A stretch of 64,000 nt of DNA from Blastococcus sp. TF02A-26 (lineage in GTDB: Bacteria; Actinomycetota; Actinomycetes; Mycobacteriales; Geodermatophilaceae): positions 186,001-250,000 of the forward strand of contig NZ_QOHG01000003.1 in the NCBI RefSeq assembly GCF_003319125.1. The letters are read 5' to 3'. Made by a program: the position numbers and the translations under genes. How positions within the stretch are numbered: the stretch's first letter is position 1; each line of letters opens with the position of its first letter. Under the pieces are notes generated by a model, which was given only the letters and a program-made list of their open reading frames with translations, was not told the origin of the DNA and did no database searches. Shown here piece by piece: positions 39,937 to 48,175 of this stretch.

Positions 39937-41256
39937 ATGAGCACGCCCGCCGACCCCCAGCCCCGCGCCTCCGAGGCGTCGCCGTCGGGACTCTCCCGCC
40001 GGCGACTGCTCGGGGCCTTCGGGGTGGGGACGGCGGGGGTGCTGGCCGGCGGGGTCGCGGGCACCGCGCTCGGGCGGGCGACGGCCGACCCGGCGCCGTC
40101 GCCGGCCGACGTGGGCACGGCGGCCACCGAGGCCGTCGCGTTCACCGGCGAGCACCAGGCCGGCATCGTCACGCCCGCGCAGGACCGGCTGCACTTCGTC
40201 GCGCTCGACGTCACGACCGACAGCCGCGACGAGCTGGTCCGGCTGCTCCAGGACTGGACGGCGGCCGCCCGGCGGATGACCGCAGGGCAGGACGCCGGCT
40301 CCTCCGGCGCGATCCCGGACGGCGAGTACGACGTCCCCGGCGACACGGGGGAGGCCCTCGGCCTGCCGGCGGCCGGGCTGACGATCACGGTGGGCTTCGG
40401 CCCGACGCTGTTCACCACGGCCGACGGCGTCGACCGCTTCGGGCTGGCCGAGCGCCGGCCGGCACCGCTGGTGGAGCTGCCGTCGTTCCCCGGCGACCAG
40501 ATCGACCCGGCGATCAGCGGCGGGGACCTGTGCATCCAGGCCTGCGCCAACGACCCGCAGGTGGCGGTGCACGCCGTCCGCAACCTGGTCCGCCTGGGTG
40601 CCGGCGTGGTCAGCGTGCGGTGGTCGCAGCTGGGCTTCGGCCGGACGTCGTCCACCAGCACCGGCCAGAGCACGCCGCGCAACCTCTTCGGCTTCAAGGA
40701 CGGCACGGACAACCTCAAGGCGGAGAACACCGAGACGCTCGACCGGTTCGTCTGGGTGGGGGACGACGACGCGGAGTGGCTGCGCGGCGGCTCCTACCTG
40801 GTCACCCGCCGGATCCGGATGCTCATCGAGCCCTGGGACAGCTCGAACCTGCGCGAGCAGGAGCAGACCATCGGGCGGACGAAGGGCACCGGCGCCCCGC
40901 TCGGCCAGCGGGAGGAGTTCGACCCGGTCGACTTCACCGCACAGGTCGACGGCGAGTTCGCGATCCCGGAGACCAGCCACGTCTTCCTCGCCCACCCGAC
41001 GAACGCCGGGACGGCGATCCTGCGCCGCGGCTACAGCTTCGTCGACGGCAGCGACGGGCTCGGCCGCCTGGACGCCGGGCTCTTCTTCATCGCCTTCCAG
41101 CGGAACCCGGAGACCGGCTTCGTGCAGGTCCAGCGCAACCTGCGGTCGGACGCGATGAACGAGTACGTCCGGCACACCTCCTCGGCGGTGTTCGCCTGCC
41201 CGCCGGGGATCCGCGACGACGCCGACTGGTGGGGGCGCGCCCTCTTCGAGGGCTGA
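39937..41256 (+). CDS. efeB: EfeB DyP-type haem peroxidase/deferrochelatase
   Basis: A 439-aa haem enzyme exported by the Tat route: SRRRLLGAFGVGTAGV at residues 20-35 is a twin-arginine signal with a hydrophobic core. The dye-decolourising peroxidase signature GFKDGTDN holds the distal aspartate, and later HPTNAG and RRGYSF contribute the proximal histidine region. It oxidises iron or removes it from haem for the EfeUO system. Third gene of the operon; a long hairpin follows. Confidence 0.94.
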   Translation: MSTPADPQPRASEASPSGLSRRRLLGAFGVGTAGVLAGGVAGTALGRATADPAPSPADVGTAATEAVAFTGEHQAGIVTPAQDRLHFVALDVTTDSRDELVRLLQDWTAAARRMTAGQDAGSSGAIPDGEYDVPGDTGEALGLPAAGLTITVGFGPTLFTTADGVDRFGLAERRPAPLVELPSFPGDQIDPAISGGDLCIQACANDPQVAVHAVRNLVRLGAGVVSVRWSQLGFGRTSSTSTGQSTPRNLFGFKDGTDNLKAENTETLDRFVWVGDDDAEWLRGGSYLVTRRIRMLIEPWDSSNLREQEQTIGRTKGTGAPLGQREEFDPVDFTAQVDGEFAIPETSHVFLAHPTNAGTAILRRGYSFVDGSDGLGRLDAGLFFIAFQRNPETGFVQVQRNLRSDAMNEYVRHTSSAVFACPPGIRDDADWWGRALFEG

Positions 41257-41263
41257 CCGCCGC

Positions 41264-41307
41264 ACGCCGGCACTCGCGGGGCGCGGGGAGCTCCGCGGGG
41301 CCGGCGT
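41264..41307 (+). terminator. Hairpin after efeB
   Basis: ACGCCGGC and GCCGGCGT form an 8-bp perfect outer stem around a GC-rich interior that can fold further (GGAGCTCC). It starts eight bases after the efeB stop. Confidence 0.5.
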
Positions 41308-41478
41308 TCACCCGACCGGGTGGATCCCCCCGGCGGGCAACGCTCGCGAGGGTGGCCCCTGCGTACGGAGGGTGACGACGAGGGCCTCCTGGCTGGCACC
41401 GTGACGCCCGGACAGCCCTGACGAGTGAGAGCGGACACTCTGCGTGACCCTCCGCACGGTGCCCCTGGAGGACGACGC

Positions 41479-42921
41479 GTGGTCACAGCCGGCCGGGACC
41501 TGCTCGGGGACCGTTACGAGCTCGTCGAGCCCGTGACATGGACCGCGCCGGGCGACCTGTGGCTCGGCCGCGACCTGGCGGAGGACCGGCCGGTGCTGGT
41601 CGAGGTCTTCCCCCGCGAGAAGCCCGGCTCGGCGGCGCACCGCGCCCGTGTCCGGGTCGTCGGTGTCGTCACCCACCCGAACGTCTGGGCGGTGCAGGAC
41701 CACGGCACCACCGGCGAGGGCACCTACGTCGTCCGTGAGCACGTCGAGGCGCAGCGGCTGTCGGCCCTGCTGGCCGACAGCGACGTCCTCCCCCTGGACC
41801 GCACCCTGGACGTCCTCGCGCAGACCGCCGCCGGACTGGCCGCCGCCCATGAGCGGTGCCTGGTGCACGGGGCGCTGCACCCATCCAGCCTGCTGGTGTC
41901 CGCCGACGGCACGGTCAAGATCGCCGGTATCGGGGAGTCCCCCGCATCGGCACTGCCGTCGGCCAGCCCGGCCGGGGACCTGCGCGCCCTGGGCCGCATC
42001 ATCGAGCGCTGTCTCGTCGGCCGCCGCACCTTCGACCCTGTGACCGTCGCCCGCCGGCACCTGTCCGGTGACCGGATCGCGTCGCTCGGCGCCTTCCCGC
42101 CCGCGGTCCGCACCGTCGTCCGGCGGCTGCTGTCCACCGACCCGGAGCTGGCCTTCTCCGACGCCACCGAGCTCGGTGCCGCCGTCGCCACCCTCCGCGG
42201 AACCGGTGCCGCGCCCTCCCCGGTCACCGCGCCACTCGGCCGTCCGGGGTCGCCGGCCGGTCGTGCCGCGGCGGTCGAGCGCACCGTCGACGCCGCACCC
42301 TCCGTGGCGGACCCATCCGTCCCGGCAACCCGGCCGGACCTGCGGCACCGCGCGGTGGTCGCGGCCGTCGTGCTCGCGATCGCGGCCGTGTGCGTCGGAC
42401 CAGGTGTCGCCCCCGAGGCCCCGGCCTCGGCGGCCCCGGGGGGCGACTCCGCGGCGGCCGCCCCCACGTCTGCCGAGGTGGCTGCCGCCCTCCTCCCGGA
42501 GGCGCAGGTCTCCGCAGCGCCCACCGACACCGGCGCTCCTCCGGTCCCCGAGCCGCCCCCGATCTCGCCGGCCCTCTCGTCGCCGGACGCGGCTGCTCCG
42601 ACCTCGTCCTCCGTGCCCCCCGCGTCCCCGTCCGCACCGGCCGCCGTCCCGCAGCGCACGCCGAGCTCCACCCCTGCCCCGGCTGCCGCGCCCGCTCCAG
42701 CCCCGGCCCCTGCTCCGGCACCCCTCCCGGCTCCTGCTCCAGTACCCCTCCCGGCCCCTGCTCCGGCCCCTGCTCCGGCTCCGGTCCCGCTCCCGGCCCC
42801 TCCGCCCGTGGTGACCACCCCGGACCCGCGCGAGCAGCTCCGCCAGTGGTGGCAGGCCGTGGAGGATCGCCTGCGCTCGGAGTGGGAGGCGTGGCAGGAC
42901 CGACACGGACGTGACGGATGA
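41479..42921 (+). CDS. Membrane pseudokinase with Pro/Ala-rich tail
   Basis: A 480-aa protein related to Hanks kinases but without catalytic residues. The VAIK lysine is replaced in PVLVEVF (38-44), HRD becomes HGALHPSSLLV (130-140, no catalytic Asp), and DFG becomes IAGIG (148-152). The glycine loop is also lost. The domain ends near residue 240, one membrane segment lies at about 295-315 (HRAVVAAVVLAIAAVCVG), and a long extracellular region of Pro/Ala repeats follows, ending in a charged WWQAVEDRLRSEWEAWQ helix. GTG at 41479 follows GGAGG; an in-frame GTG at 41425 lacks one. It is followed by an active kinase gene and may act as an FHA- or kinase-docking scaffold, as MviN's pseudokinase does (inference). 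Confidence 0.88.
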   Translation: MVTAGRDLLGDRYELVEPVTWTAPGDLWLGRDLAEDRPVLVEVFPREKPGSAAHRARVRVVGVVTHPNVWAVQDHGTTGEGTYVVREHVEAQRLSALLADSDVLPLDRTLDVLAQTAAGLAAAHERCLVHGALHPSSLLVSADGTVKIAGIGESPASALPSASPAGDLRALGRIIERCLVGRRTFDPVTVARRHLSGDRIASLGAFPPAVRTVVRRLLSTDPELAFSDATELGAAVATLRGTGAAPSPVTAPLGRPGSPAGRAAAVERTVDAAPSVADPSVPATRPDLRHRAVVAAVVLAIAAVCVGPGVAPEAPASAAPGGDSAAAAPTSAEVAAALLPEAQVSAAPTDTGAPPVPEPPPISPALSSPDAAAPTSSSVPPASPSAPAAVPQRTPSSTPAPAAAPAPAPAPAPAPLPAPAPVPLPAPAPAPAPAPVPLPAPPPVVTTPDPREQLRQWWQAVEDRLRSEWEAWQDRHGRDG

Positions 42922-43055
42922 GTCGGGTGGGGCCCGTTCCCCGGGACGCGGTCGCCTGGGAGGATGTGTAGGGATCGACGGCGGTGGACATCCGGGGGGC
43001 CGGGCACCGGCGCCTCCTGGTCGTGCACGAGGCTCGTAGGCGAGGGGGAACCGCG

Positions 43056-44642
43056 GTGGTGGAGCCGGGGCGGCAGAACCTGGGCGAGCGGTACGAGCTC
43101 GCCCAGCTCATCGCCTCCGGTGGCATGGGACAGGTCTGGCGCGGCACCGACGTGCTGCTCGGCCGGCCGGTCGCCGTCAAGGTCCTGCGCAGCGAGTACA
43201 CCGGCGACCCCACGTTCCTGGCCCGCTTCCGCGCCGAGGCGCAGCACGCCGCCGCGCTGTCGCACCCCAACATCGCCAGCGTCTTCGACTACGGGGAGAC
43301 CCGGTCGGAGTACGGGGAGACGCTCGCCTACCTCGTCATGGAGCTCGTCGAGGGCGAGCCGCTCTCGGCGGTGCTGCGCCGCGAGGGCCCGCTCGACACC
43401 GCGACCACGCTGTCGGTGCTGCAGCAGACGGCCGCGGCCCTCTCCGAGGCGCACCGGGTCGGGCTGGTCCACCGGGACGTGAAGCCGGGCAACATCCTGG
43501 TCTGCCCCGACGGCAGCGTGAAGATCACCGACTTCGGCATCGCCTGGTCGGCCGGCAGCGTGCCGCTGACCCGCACCGGTCAGGTGATCGGGACCCCGCA
43601 GTACCTGTCGCCGGAGCAGGCCGAGGGCCGCCTCGCCACCCCGGCCAGCGACGTCTACGCGCTGGGCCTGGTCGGCTACGAGTGCCTGGCCGGCCACCCG
43701 GCGTTCGACGGCGACAACGCCGTCACCATCGCGCTCAAGCAGCTCCGCGAGGACCCCGAGCCGCTGTCGGCGGACCTGCCGACCGGGGTCCGCACGATCA
43801 TCACCCGCGCGCTGGCCAAGGACCCGGCCGCGCGCATGCCCGACGGCGGGGCCTTCGCCGAGGCCGTCGCGGCCGTCCGTGCCGGTCGTGCGCCGGCCGA
43901 CGAGCCGCGCGACACCGGGCTCCGGGCGGTGCCCCTCGCCCCGCCGCCGGGTCGCTCCGACACCGGCCCCGACACCGCTCTCGTCGGCGCGCGCCGCACC
44001 CCGCCACCCCCGGTCCGGCGCCGGGCGAGCGCGGTTCTCGTCCCCCTGGTGGCGCTGCTGCTGGGCGCCGCCGCGGCCGCCGGGGTCTTCCTCGCGTTGT
44101 CCAGCACGCCGCCGTCGACCCCCGTCGCCGCCGCCCAGACGCAGGAGGCGGACACGGTCGTCCTCACCGCCGGCGACTACGTCGACCGGTCGATCGAGGA
44201 CGTCGCGAGCGAGCTCTCCGCGCTCGGGCTCAGCGTGTTCCGCCGCGGGGAGGTCGCCGTCGGGGTCGAGCCGGGCACGGTGACGCGGATCAGCCCCACC
44301 GGGCGCGCGCTGCGACCGGGCGACGACGTGACGGTCTGGTACGCCGTGGCGCCCCAGGCCGACCGGGTGCCCAGCGGCGGTGGTGGTGGCGGTGGGGGTG
44401 GCGTCGCCGTGGTCGACGGGGACGAGCCGGTCGTGAGCGACGCCGCCCCCAGCCCGTCGACCACCCCCGCCCTGCCGACGGACACCGCTCCGCCGCCGGC
44501 CTCCGGCACGCCGGACCCGACCGGCACGTCGACGCCGTCGAGCAGCCCGGCGACGGACACCGGGTCGCCGACGAGCACGACCTCGACGCCGACCCCCAGC
44601 GCGCCGACGACGAGCACCCCCACCGGGACGCCCGCGGCCTGA
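43056..44642 (+). CDS. Serine/threonine protein kinase with one PASTA domain
   Basis: A 528-aa active Hanks kinase. Glycine loop IASGGMGQVWRG, catalytic lysine in VAVKVLRSEY, HRDVKPGN, DFGIAWS and activation loop TRTGQVIGTPQYLSPEQ are intact. A membrane segment (ASAVLVPLVALLLGAAAAAG) lies at about residues 325-345, followed by a single PASTA domain (DYVDRSIEDVASELSALGL through DDVTVWYA), a glycine run, and a Ser/Thr/Pro-rich tail. GTG start after GAGGGGGAACC. It resembles the pknA-like kinase at the left edge closely in its kinase domain. PASTA domains bind muropeptides or lipid II. Confidence 0.92.
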   Translation: MVEPGRQNLGERYELAQLIASGGMGQVWRGTDVLLGRPVAVKVLRSEYTGDPTFLARFRAEAQHAAALSHPNIASVFDYGETRSEYGETLAYLVMELVEGEPLSAVLRREGPLDTATTLSVLQQTAAALSEAHRVGLVHRDVKPGNILVCPDGSVKITDFGIAWSAGSVPLTRTGQVIGTPQYLSPEQAEGRLATPASDVYALGLVGYECLAGHPAFDGDNAVTIALKQLREDPEPLSADLPTGVRTIITRALAKDPAARMPDGGAFAEAVAAVRAGRAPADEPRDTGLRAVPLAPPPGRSDTGPDTALVGARRTPPPPVRRRASAVLVPLVALLLGAAAAAGVFLALSSTPPSTPVAAAQTQEADTVVLTAGDYVDRSIEDVASELSALGLSVFRRGEVAVGVEPGTVTRISPTGRALRPGDDVTVWYAVAPQADRVPSGGGGGGGGGVAVVDGDEPVVSDAAPSPSTTPALPTDTAPPPASGTPDPTGTSTPSSSPATDTGSPTSTTSTPTPSAPTTSTPTGTPAA

Positions 44643-44674
44643 GCCAGCGGACGGCGGGTCCCGGCCGGCCCACC

Positions 44675-44680
44675 TAGGGT
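44675..44680 (+). promoter_or_regulatory. Predicted leaderless -10 box of cinA
   Basis: TAGGGT ends seven bases before the GTG start codon of cinA, the exact spacing for a leaderless transcript. Confidence 0.5.
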
Positions 44681-44687
44681 CGGCCCC

Positions 44688-45971
44688 GTGGGTATGCGCG
44701 CGGGCATCGTCGTCACCGGGACCGAGGTCCTCACCGGCCGGGTGGCCGACCGCAACGGACCCTGGCTGGCCGAGCAGCTGCGCCGGCAGGGGCTCGACGT
44801 CGCCTCGGTCGTGGTCGTGGGCGACCGGCCCGAGGACCTGCGGGCGGCCCTGGACTTCCTCGCCGGAGCGGGCGTGGACCTGCTGATCACCTCCGGTGGC
44901 CTGGGCCCCACGGCCGACGACCTCACCGCCCAGGTCGTCGGGGACTGGCAGGGCCGGCCGTCGGAGGTCGACCCGGAGCTCGAGTCGCGGATCGCCGCGA
45001 TCGTCGCCCGCCTGACCGCCCGCCGCGGGTGGCGGGTCGACCCTGCGGCCCAGGCGGCGGGCGTGGCCAAGCAGGCGCGGGTGCCCGCGGGCGCCACGGT
45101 GCTCGAGCCGGTCGGCACCGCGCCCGGCCTCGTCGTCCCCCCGGCGGAGGGCCGCAGCGGCCCGCCGGTGGTCGTCCTCCCCGGCCCGCCGCCGGAGCTG
45201 CAGGGCATGTGGCCGGCCGCGCTGGAGGCCGCTGCCGTCGCCGCCGTCCTCGCCGCTGGGGGCGAGCTGCGTCAGGAGACGGTGCGGCTGTGGGGCACGC
45301 TGGAGGCCCAGCTGGCCGCCACGCTGCGCGACCACGACGCGGAGCTGGCCGGCCTGGAGATCACCACCTGCCTGCGGGACGGCGAGCTGGAGATCGTCAC
45401 CCGCTTCGCCCCCGACGCGCAGCCGGCCCACGACCGCCTGGCCGCCCTGCTCGCCGCCGAGTACCCCGACACCCTGTACTCCACCGGCCCGACCGTCGAC
45501 GACCTCGTGGCGGGCGCGCTCGAGGCACAGGGACTCACCATCGCCACGGCGGAGTCCTGCACCGGGGGGCTGCTGGTCGCGCGGCTCACGGAGCGGCCCG
45601 GCTCCTCGGCGTGGGTGCTGGGCGGGGTGTGCTCCTACGCCAACTCGGCCAAGGAGGCGATGGTCGACGTCCCGGCGGAGATGCTCGCCGAGCACGGTGC
45701 GGTGAGCCCGCAGGTCGCCCGGGCACTGGCCGACGGCGCGCGGTCGCGCTTCGGCGCCGACGTGGGCGTGGGCATCACCGGGATCGCCGGGCCCGGTGGC
45801 GGGACGGCCGACAAGCCGGTCGGCACGGTGCACCTGTGCGTGGCGGGTCCCGAGGGCGTCGTCGCGCGGTCGGTCCGGCTGCCCGGCTCGCGGTCGGCGG
45901 TCCGGGAGCGCTCCGTCGTCCTGGCGGTGCAGATGCTCCGCGAGCTGCTGCTGGGCGGGCCCCCGGCATGA
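44688..45971 (+). CDS. cinA: CinA-like protein, MoCF domain plus CinA-C nicotinamide-nucleotide amidase domain
   Basis: A 427-aa two-domain protein. The N-terminal MoaB/MogA-like (COG1058) domain has VVTGTEVLTGRVADRNG and LLITSGGLGPTADDLT and in other bacteria acts as an ADP-ribose pyrophosphatase. The C-terminal CinA domain has TIATAESCTGGLLVARLTE with the catalytic serine and VGITGIAGPGGGTADKPVGT; it deamidates nicotinamide mononucleotide for NAD recycling. GTG start, with an in-frame ATG two codons later. The downstream SRPBCC gene starts 10 bases after the stop. Confidence 0.94.
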   Translation: MGMRAGIVVTGTEVLTGRVADRNGPWLAEQLRRQGLDVASVVVVGDRPEDLRAALDFLAGAGVDLLITSGGLGPTADDLTAQVVGDWQGRPSEVDPELESRIAAIVARLTARRGWRVDPAAQAAGVAKQARVPAGATVLEPVGTAPGLVVPPAEGRSGPPVVVLPGPPPELQGMWPAALEAAAVAAVLAAGGELRQETVRLWGTLEAQLAATLRDHDAELAGLEITTCLRDGELEIVTRFAPDAQPAHDRLAALLAAEYPDTLYSTGPTVDDLVAGALEAQGLTIATAESCTGGLLVARLTERPGSSAWVLGGVCSYANSAKEAMVDVPAEMLAEHGAVSPQVARALADGARSRFGADVGVGITGIAGPGGGTADKPVGTVHLCVAGPEGVVARSVRLPGSRSAVRERSVVLAVQMLRELLLGGPPA

Positions 45972-45981
45972 GGAGGACGGC

Positions 45982-46365
45982 ATGACGACGACGACGCTGC
46001 ACGCCACCGGCCCGCTCTCCCCGGACCGGGCCTGGGACCGCTACCGGTACCTCGACCGCTGGTCCGAGTGGGCGCCGCAGATCACCGGCGTCGACTGCGA
46101 CCATCGGCTCCTGACCGCCGGCGCCCGCGGCCGGGTGCGCGGCCTCGGGGTCCCGCTTCCCTTCACGATCGAGGCGGTCGACCCGCAGGCGCGGTCGTGG
46201 TCGTGGTCGGTCGGCGTCGGCCCCCTGCGGATGCAGCTGCACCACTGGGTGACCGACGGCCCCGACGGCGGCACCACCACCGGCCTGCGCACGACCGGCC
46301 CGGCGCCGCTGGTGCTGGCCTACGCCCCGCTCGCGCAGTGGGCGCTGCACCGCCTCGTCCGCTGA
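45982..46365 (+). CDS. SRPBCC-family (START-like) protein
   Basis: A 127-aa single-domain helix-grip protein (polyketide cyclase/Bet v1-like). Visible are the N-terminal strand-helix [32 protein letters not shown], and the final helix [15 protein letters not shown]. It should bind a hydrophobic ligand in its cavity; no ligand is indicated. ATG follows GAGGAGGACGGC. It is probably cotranscribed with cinA. Confidence 0.8.
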   Translation: MTTTTLHATGPLSPDRAWDRYRYLDRWSEWAPQITGVDCDHRLLTAGARGRVRGLGVPLPFTIEAVDPQARSWSWSVGVGPLRMQLHHWVTDGPDGGTTTGLRTTGPAPLVLAYAPLAQWALHRLVR

Positions 46366-46367
46366 GC

Positions 46368-46385
46368 GGGTTCCACGTGGAACCC
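46368..46385. promoter_or_regulatory. Perfect palindrome with parS-type core (copy 2)
   Basis: GGGTTCCACGTGGAACCC is an 18-bp perfect palindrome identical to the centre of 14250-14269. It lies two bases after the SRPBCC stop and 24 bases before the AidB-like start, covering the expected -35 region of that gene (a TACCGT -10 lies at 46396-46401). Confidence 0.55.
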
Positions 46386-46409
46386 ACCGGCGTCCTACCG
46401 TCCTGACCC

Positions 46410-48029
46410 ATGAGCGTCACCCACGAGGTCACCAACCAGGTCCCGCCGCTGACCGGCCACGACCCCATCGCCGGGGACGCCGCCCTCGCCGAGGCCTGCG
46501 TGCGGCACGCCGACGCCGACACGCTGGCCTCGCTGGCCGGCCTCGGCGCGGTGGCCGGCAGCGAGCAGGCCCGCGAGTGGGGCCGGCTGGCCGACGAGAA
46601 CCGCCCGGTGCTGCGGACCCACGACCGCTACGGGCACCGGATCGACGAGGTGGAGTTCCACCCGGCCTGGCACGAGCTCATGCGGACGGCGTTCGAGCAC
46701 GGCCTCGCCGGCGCGCCGTGGACCGATCCCGCGTCGCACGCGCACGTCCGCCGCGCGGTCGGCTACCTCGGCTGGACGCAGGTCGAGATGGGCCACGGCT
46801 GCCCGGTCACGATGACCTACGCCGCCGTCCCCGCGCTGCGCGCTGCTCCCGACCTCGCCGCCGTCTACGAGCCCGGCCTCACCGCCCGCGGGTACGAGTT
46901 CGGGCTGCGGGCGCCCACCGGCAAGGCCGGGCTGGTCGCCGGCATGGGCATGACCGAGAAGCAGGGCGGCTCCGACGTCCGCGCGAACACCACCCGAGCG
47001 GTCCCGAACGGCGACGGCACGTACGGGCTGACCGGCCACAAGTGGTTCACCTCGGCCCCGATGAGCGACCTGTTCCTCGTGCTCGCCCAGCTGCCCGAGG
47101 GCGTCTCCTGCTTCCTCGTGCCGCGCGTGCTGCCCGACGGCACCCGCAACGTCCTCCGGCTGCAGCGGCTCAAGGACAAGCTCGGCGACCGGGCCAACGC
47201 CTCCAGCGAGGTGGAGTTCGACGGGACGACGGCCTGGCTGGTGGGGGAGCCCGGCCGCGGCGTCCCCACGATCATCGAGATGGTCAACTCCACGCGGCTG
47301 GACTGCGTGATCGGCTCGGCGGCCACGGTGCGCGCGGCGCTGACGCAGGCGCTGCACCACGCCCGGCACCGGCGGGCGTTCGGGGCGCTGCTGTGCGACC
47401 AGCCGCTGATGCAGAACGTGCTGGCCGACCTCGCCGTGGAGAGCGAGGCGGCGACGGCGCTGGCGGTCCGGCTGGCGGCCGCGGTCGACGGCGGGGAGTC
47501 GGCGTTCCTGCGGCTGGCCGGCGCGGCGGCGAAGTTCTGGGTCTGCAAGCGGACGCCCGGGGTCGTCGCCGAGGCCCTCGAGGTGCTCGGCGGCAACGGC
47601 TACGTCGAGGAGTCCGGGATGCCTCGGCTCTACCGGCAGGCACCGCTCAACTCCATCTGGGAGGGGTCGGGCAACGTCATCGCCCTCGACGTCCTCCGGG
47701 CGCTGGGACGGTCCACGGAGTCGCTGGCCGCCGTCAGCGCCGAGCTGGAGCTCGCCCGCGGCGCCGACGCCCGCTACGACGACGCCGTCACGCGGTTGCA
47801 GGCCGAGCTCGGCGACCCCGCGGGGCTGGAGCTGCGCGCGCGGCGGATCGCCGGGCTCCTGGCGCTGTGCCTGCAGGGCTCGTTGCTGCTGCGCCACGCC
47901 CCGGCGGCGGTGGCCGACGCCTTCTGCGCCACCCGGCTGGGCGGCGACTGGGGCGCTGTCCTGGGCACTCTCCCGGCGGGCACCCCGGTGGGCCGGATCG
48001 TCGAGCGGGCGGTCGTCGCGCCCGCCTGA
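46410..48029 (+). CDS. AidB-like acyl-CoA dehydrogenase family protein
   Basis: A 539-aa flavoprotein of the DNA-alkylation-response (AidB) branch of acyl-CoA dehydrogenases, identified by [20 protein letters not shown] at the N-terminus, [18 protein letters not shown] in the flavin domain, [17 protein letters not shown], and [20 protein letters not shown] plus [19 protein letters not shown] at the C-terminus. E. coli AidB binds DNA and is induced by alkylation; a substrate acyl-CoA is not known. No ribosome binding site is obvious, so a leaderless or short-leader transcript from TACCGT at 46396 is possible. Confidence 0.93.
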   Translation: MSVTHEVTNQVPPLTGHDPIAGDAALAEACVRHADADTLASLAGLGAVAGSEQAREWGRLADENRPVLRTHDRYGHRIDEVEFHPAWHELMRTAFEHGLAGAPWTDPASHAHVRRAVGYLGWTQVEMGHGCPVTMTYAAVPALRAAPDLAAVYEPGLTARGYEFGLRAPTGKAGLVAGMGMTEKQGGSDVRANTTRAVPNGDGTYGLTGHKWFTSAPMSDLFLVLAQLPEGVSCFLVPRVLPDGTRNVLRLQRLKDKLGDRANASSEVEFDGTTAWLVGEPGRGVPTIIEMVNSTRLDCVIGSAATVRAALTQALHHARHRRAFGALLCDQPLMQNVLADLAVESEAATALAVRLAAAVDGGESAFLRLAGAAAKFWVCKRTPGVVAEALEVLGGNGYVEESGMPRLYRQAPLNSIWEGSGNVIALDVLRALGRSTESLAAVSAELELARGADARYDDAVTRLQAELGDPAGLELRARRIAGLLALCLQGSLLLRHAPAAVADAFCATRLGGDWGAVLGTLPAGTPVGRIVERAVVAPA

Positions 48030-48175
48030 CACGACCCCTGCCCCGAGGCGCGGCGTGCCACTACTCTCGGACGTGCGCCGGACTCCGTGCCGTCGTGGGG
48101 GTGGCGCGGTGCTCCGGCACGGCGGCTCCCGGAGCACGGGGGCGGAGCTCCGCAGGGGGAGAAGAAAGCGGGCCA

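Noticed and set aside
41724-46007. A 1427-codon open frame on the minus strand.
   Set aside because: It is antisense to the pseudokinase, the PASTA kinase and cinA, which all have clear motifs and starts. GC-rich codon bias leaves such antisense frames open; the translation is low-complexity.
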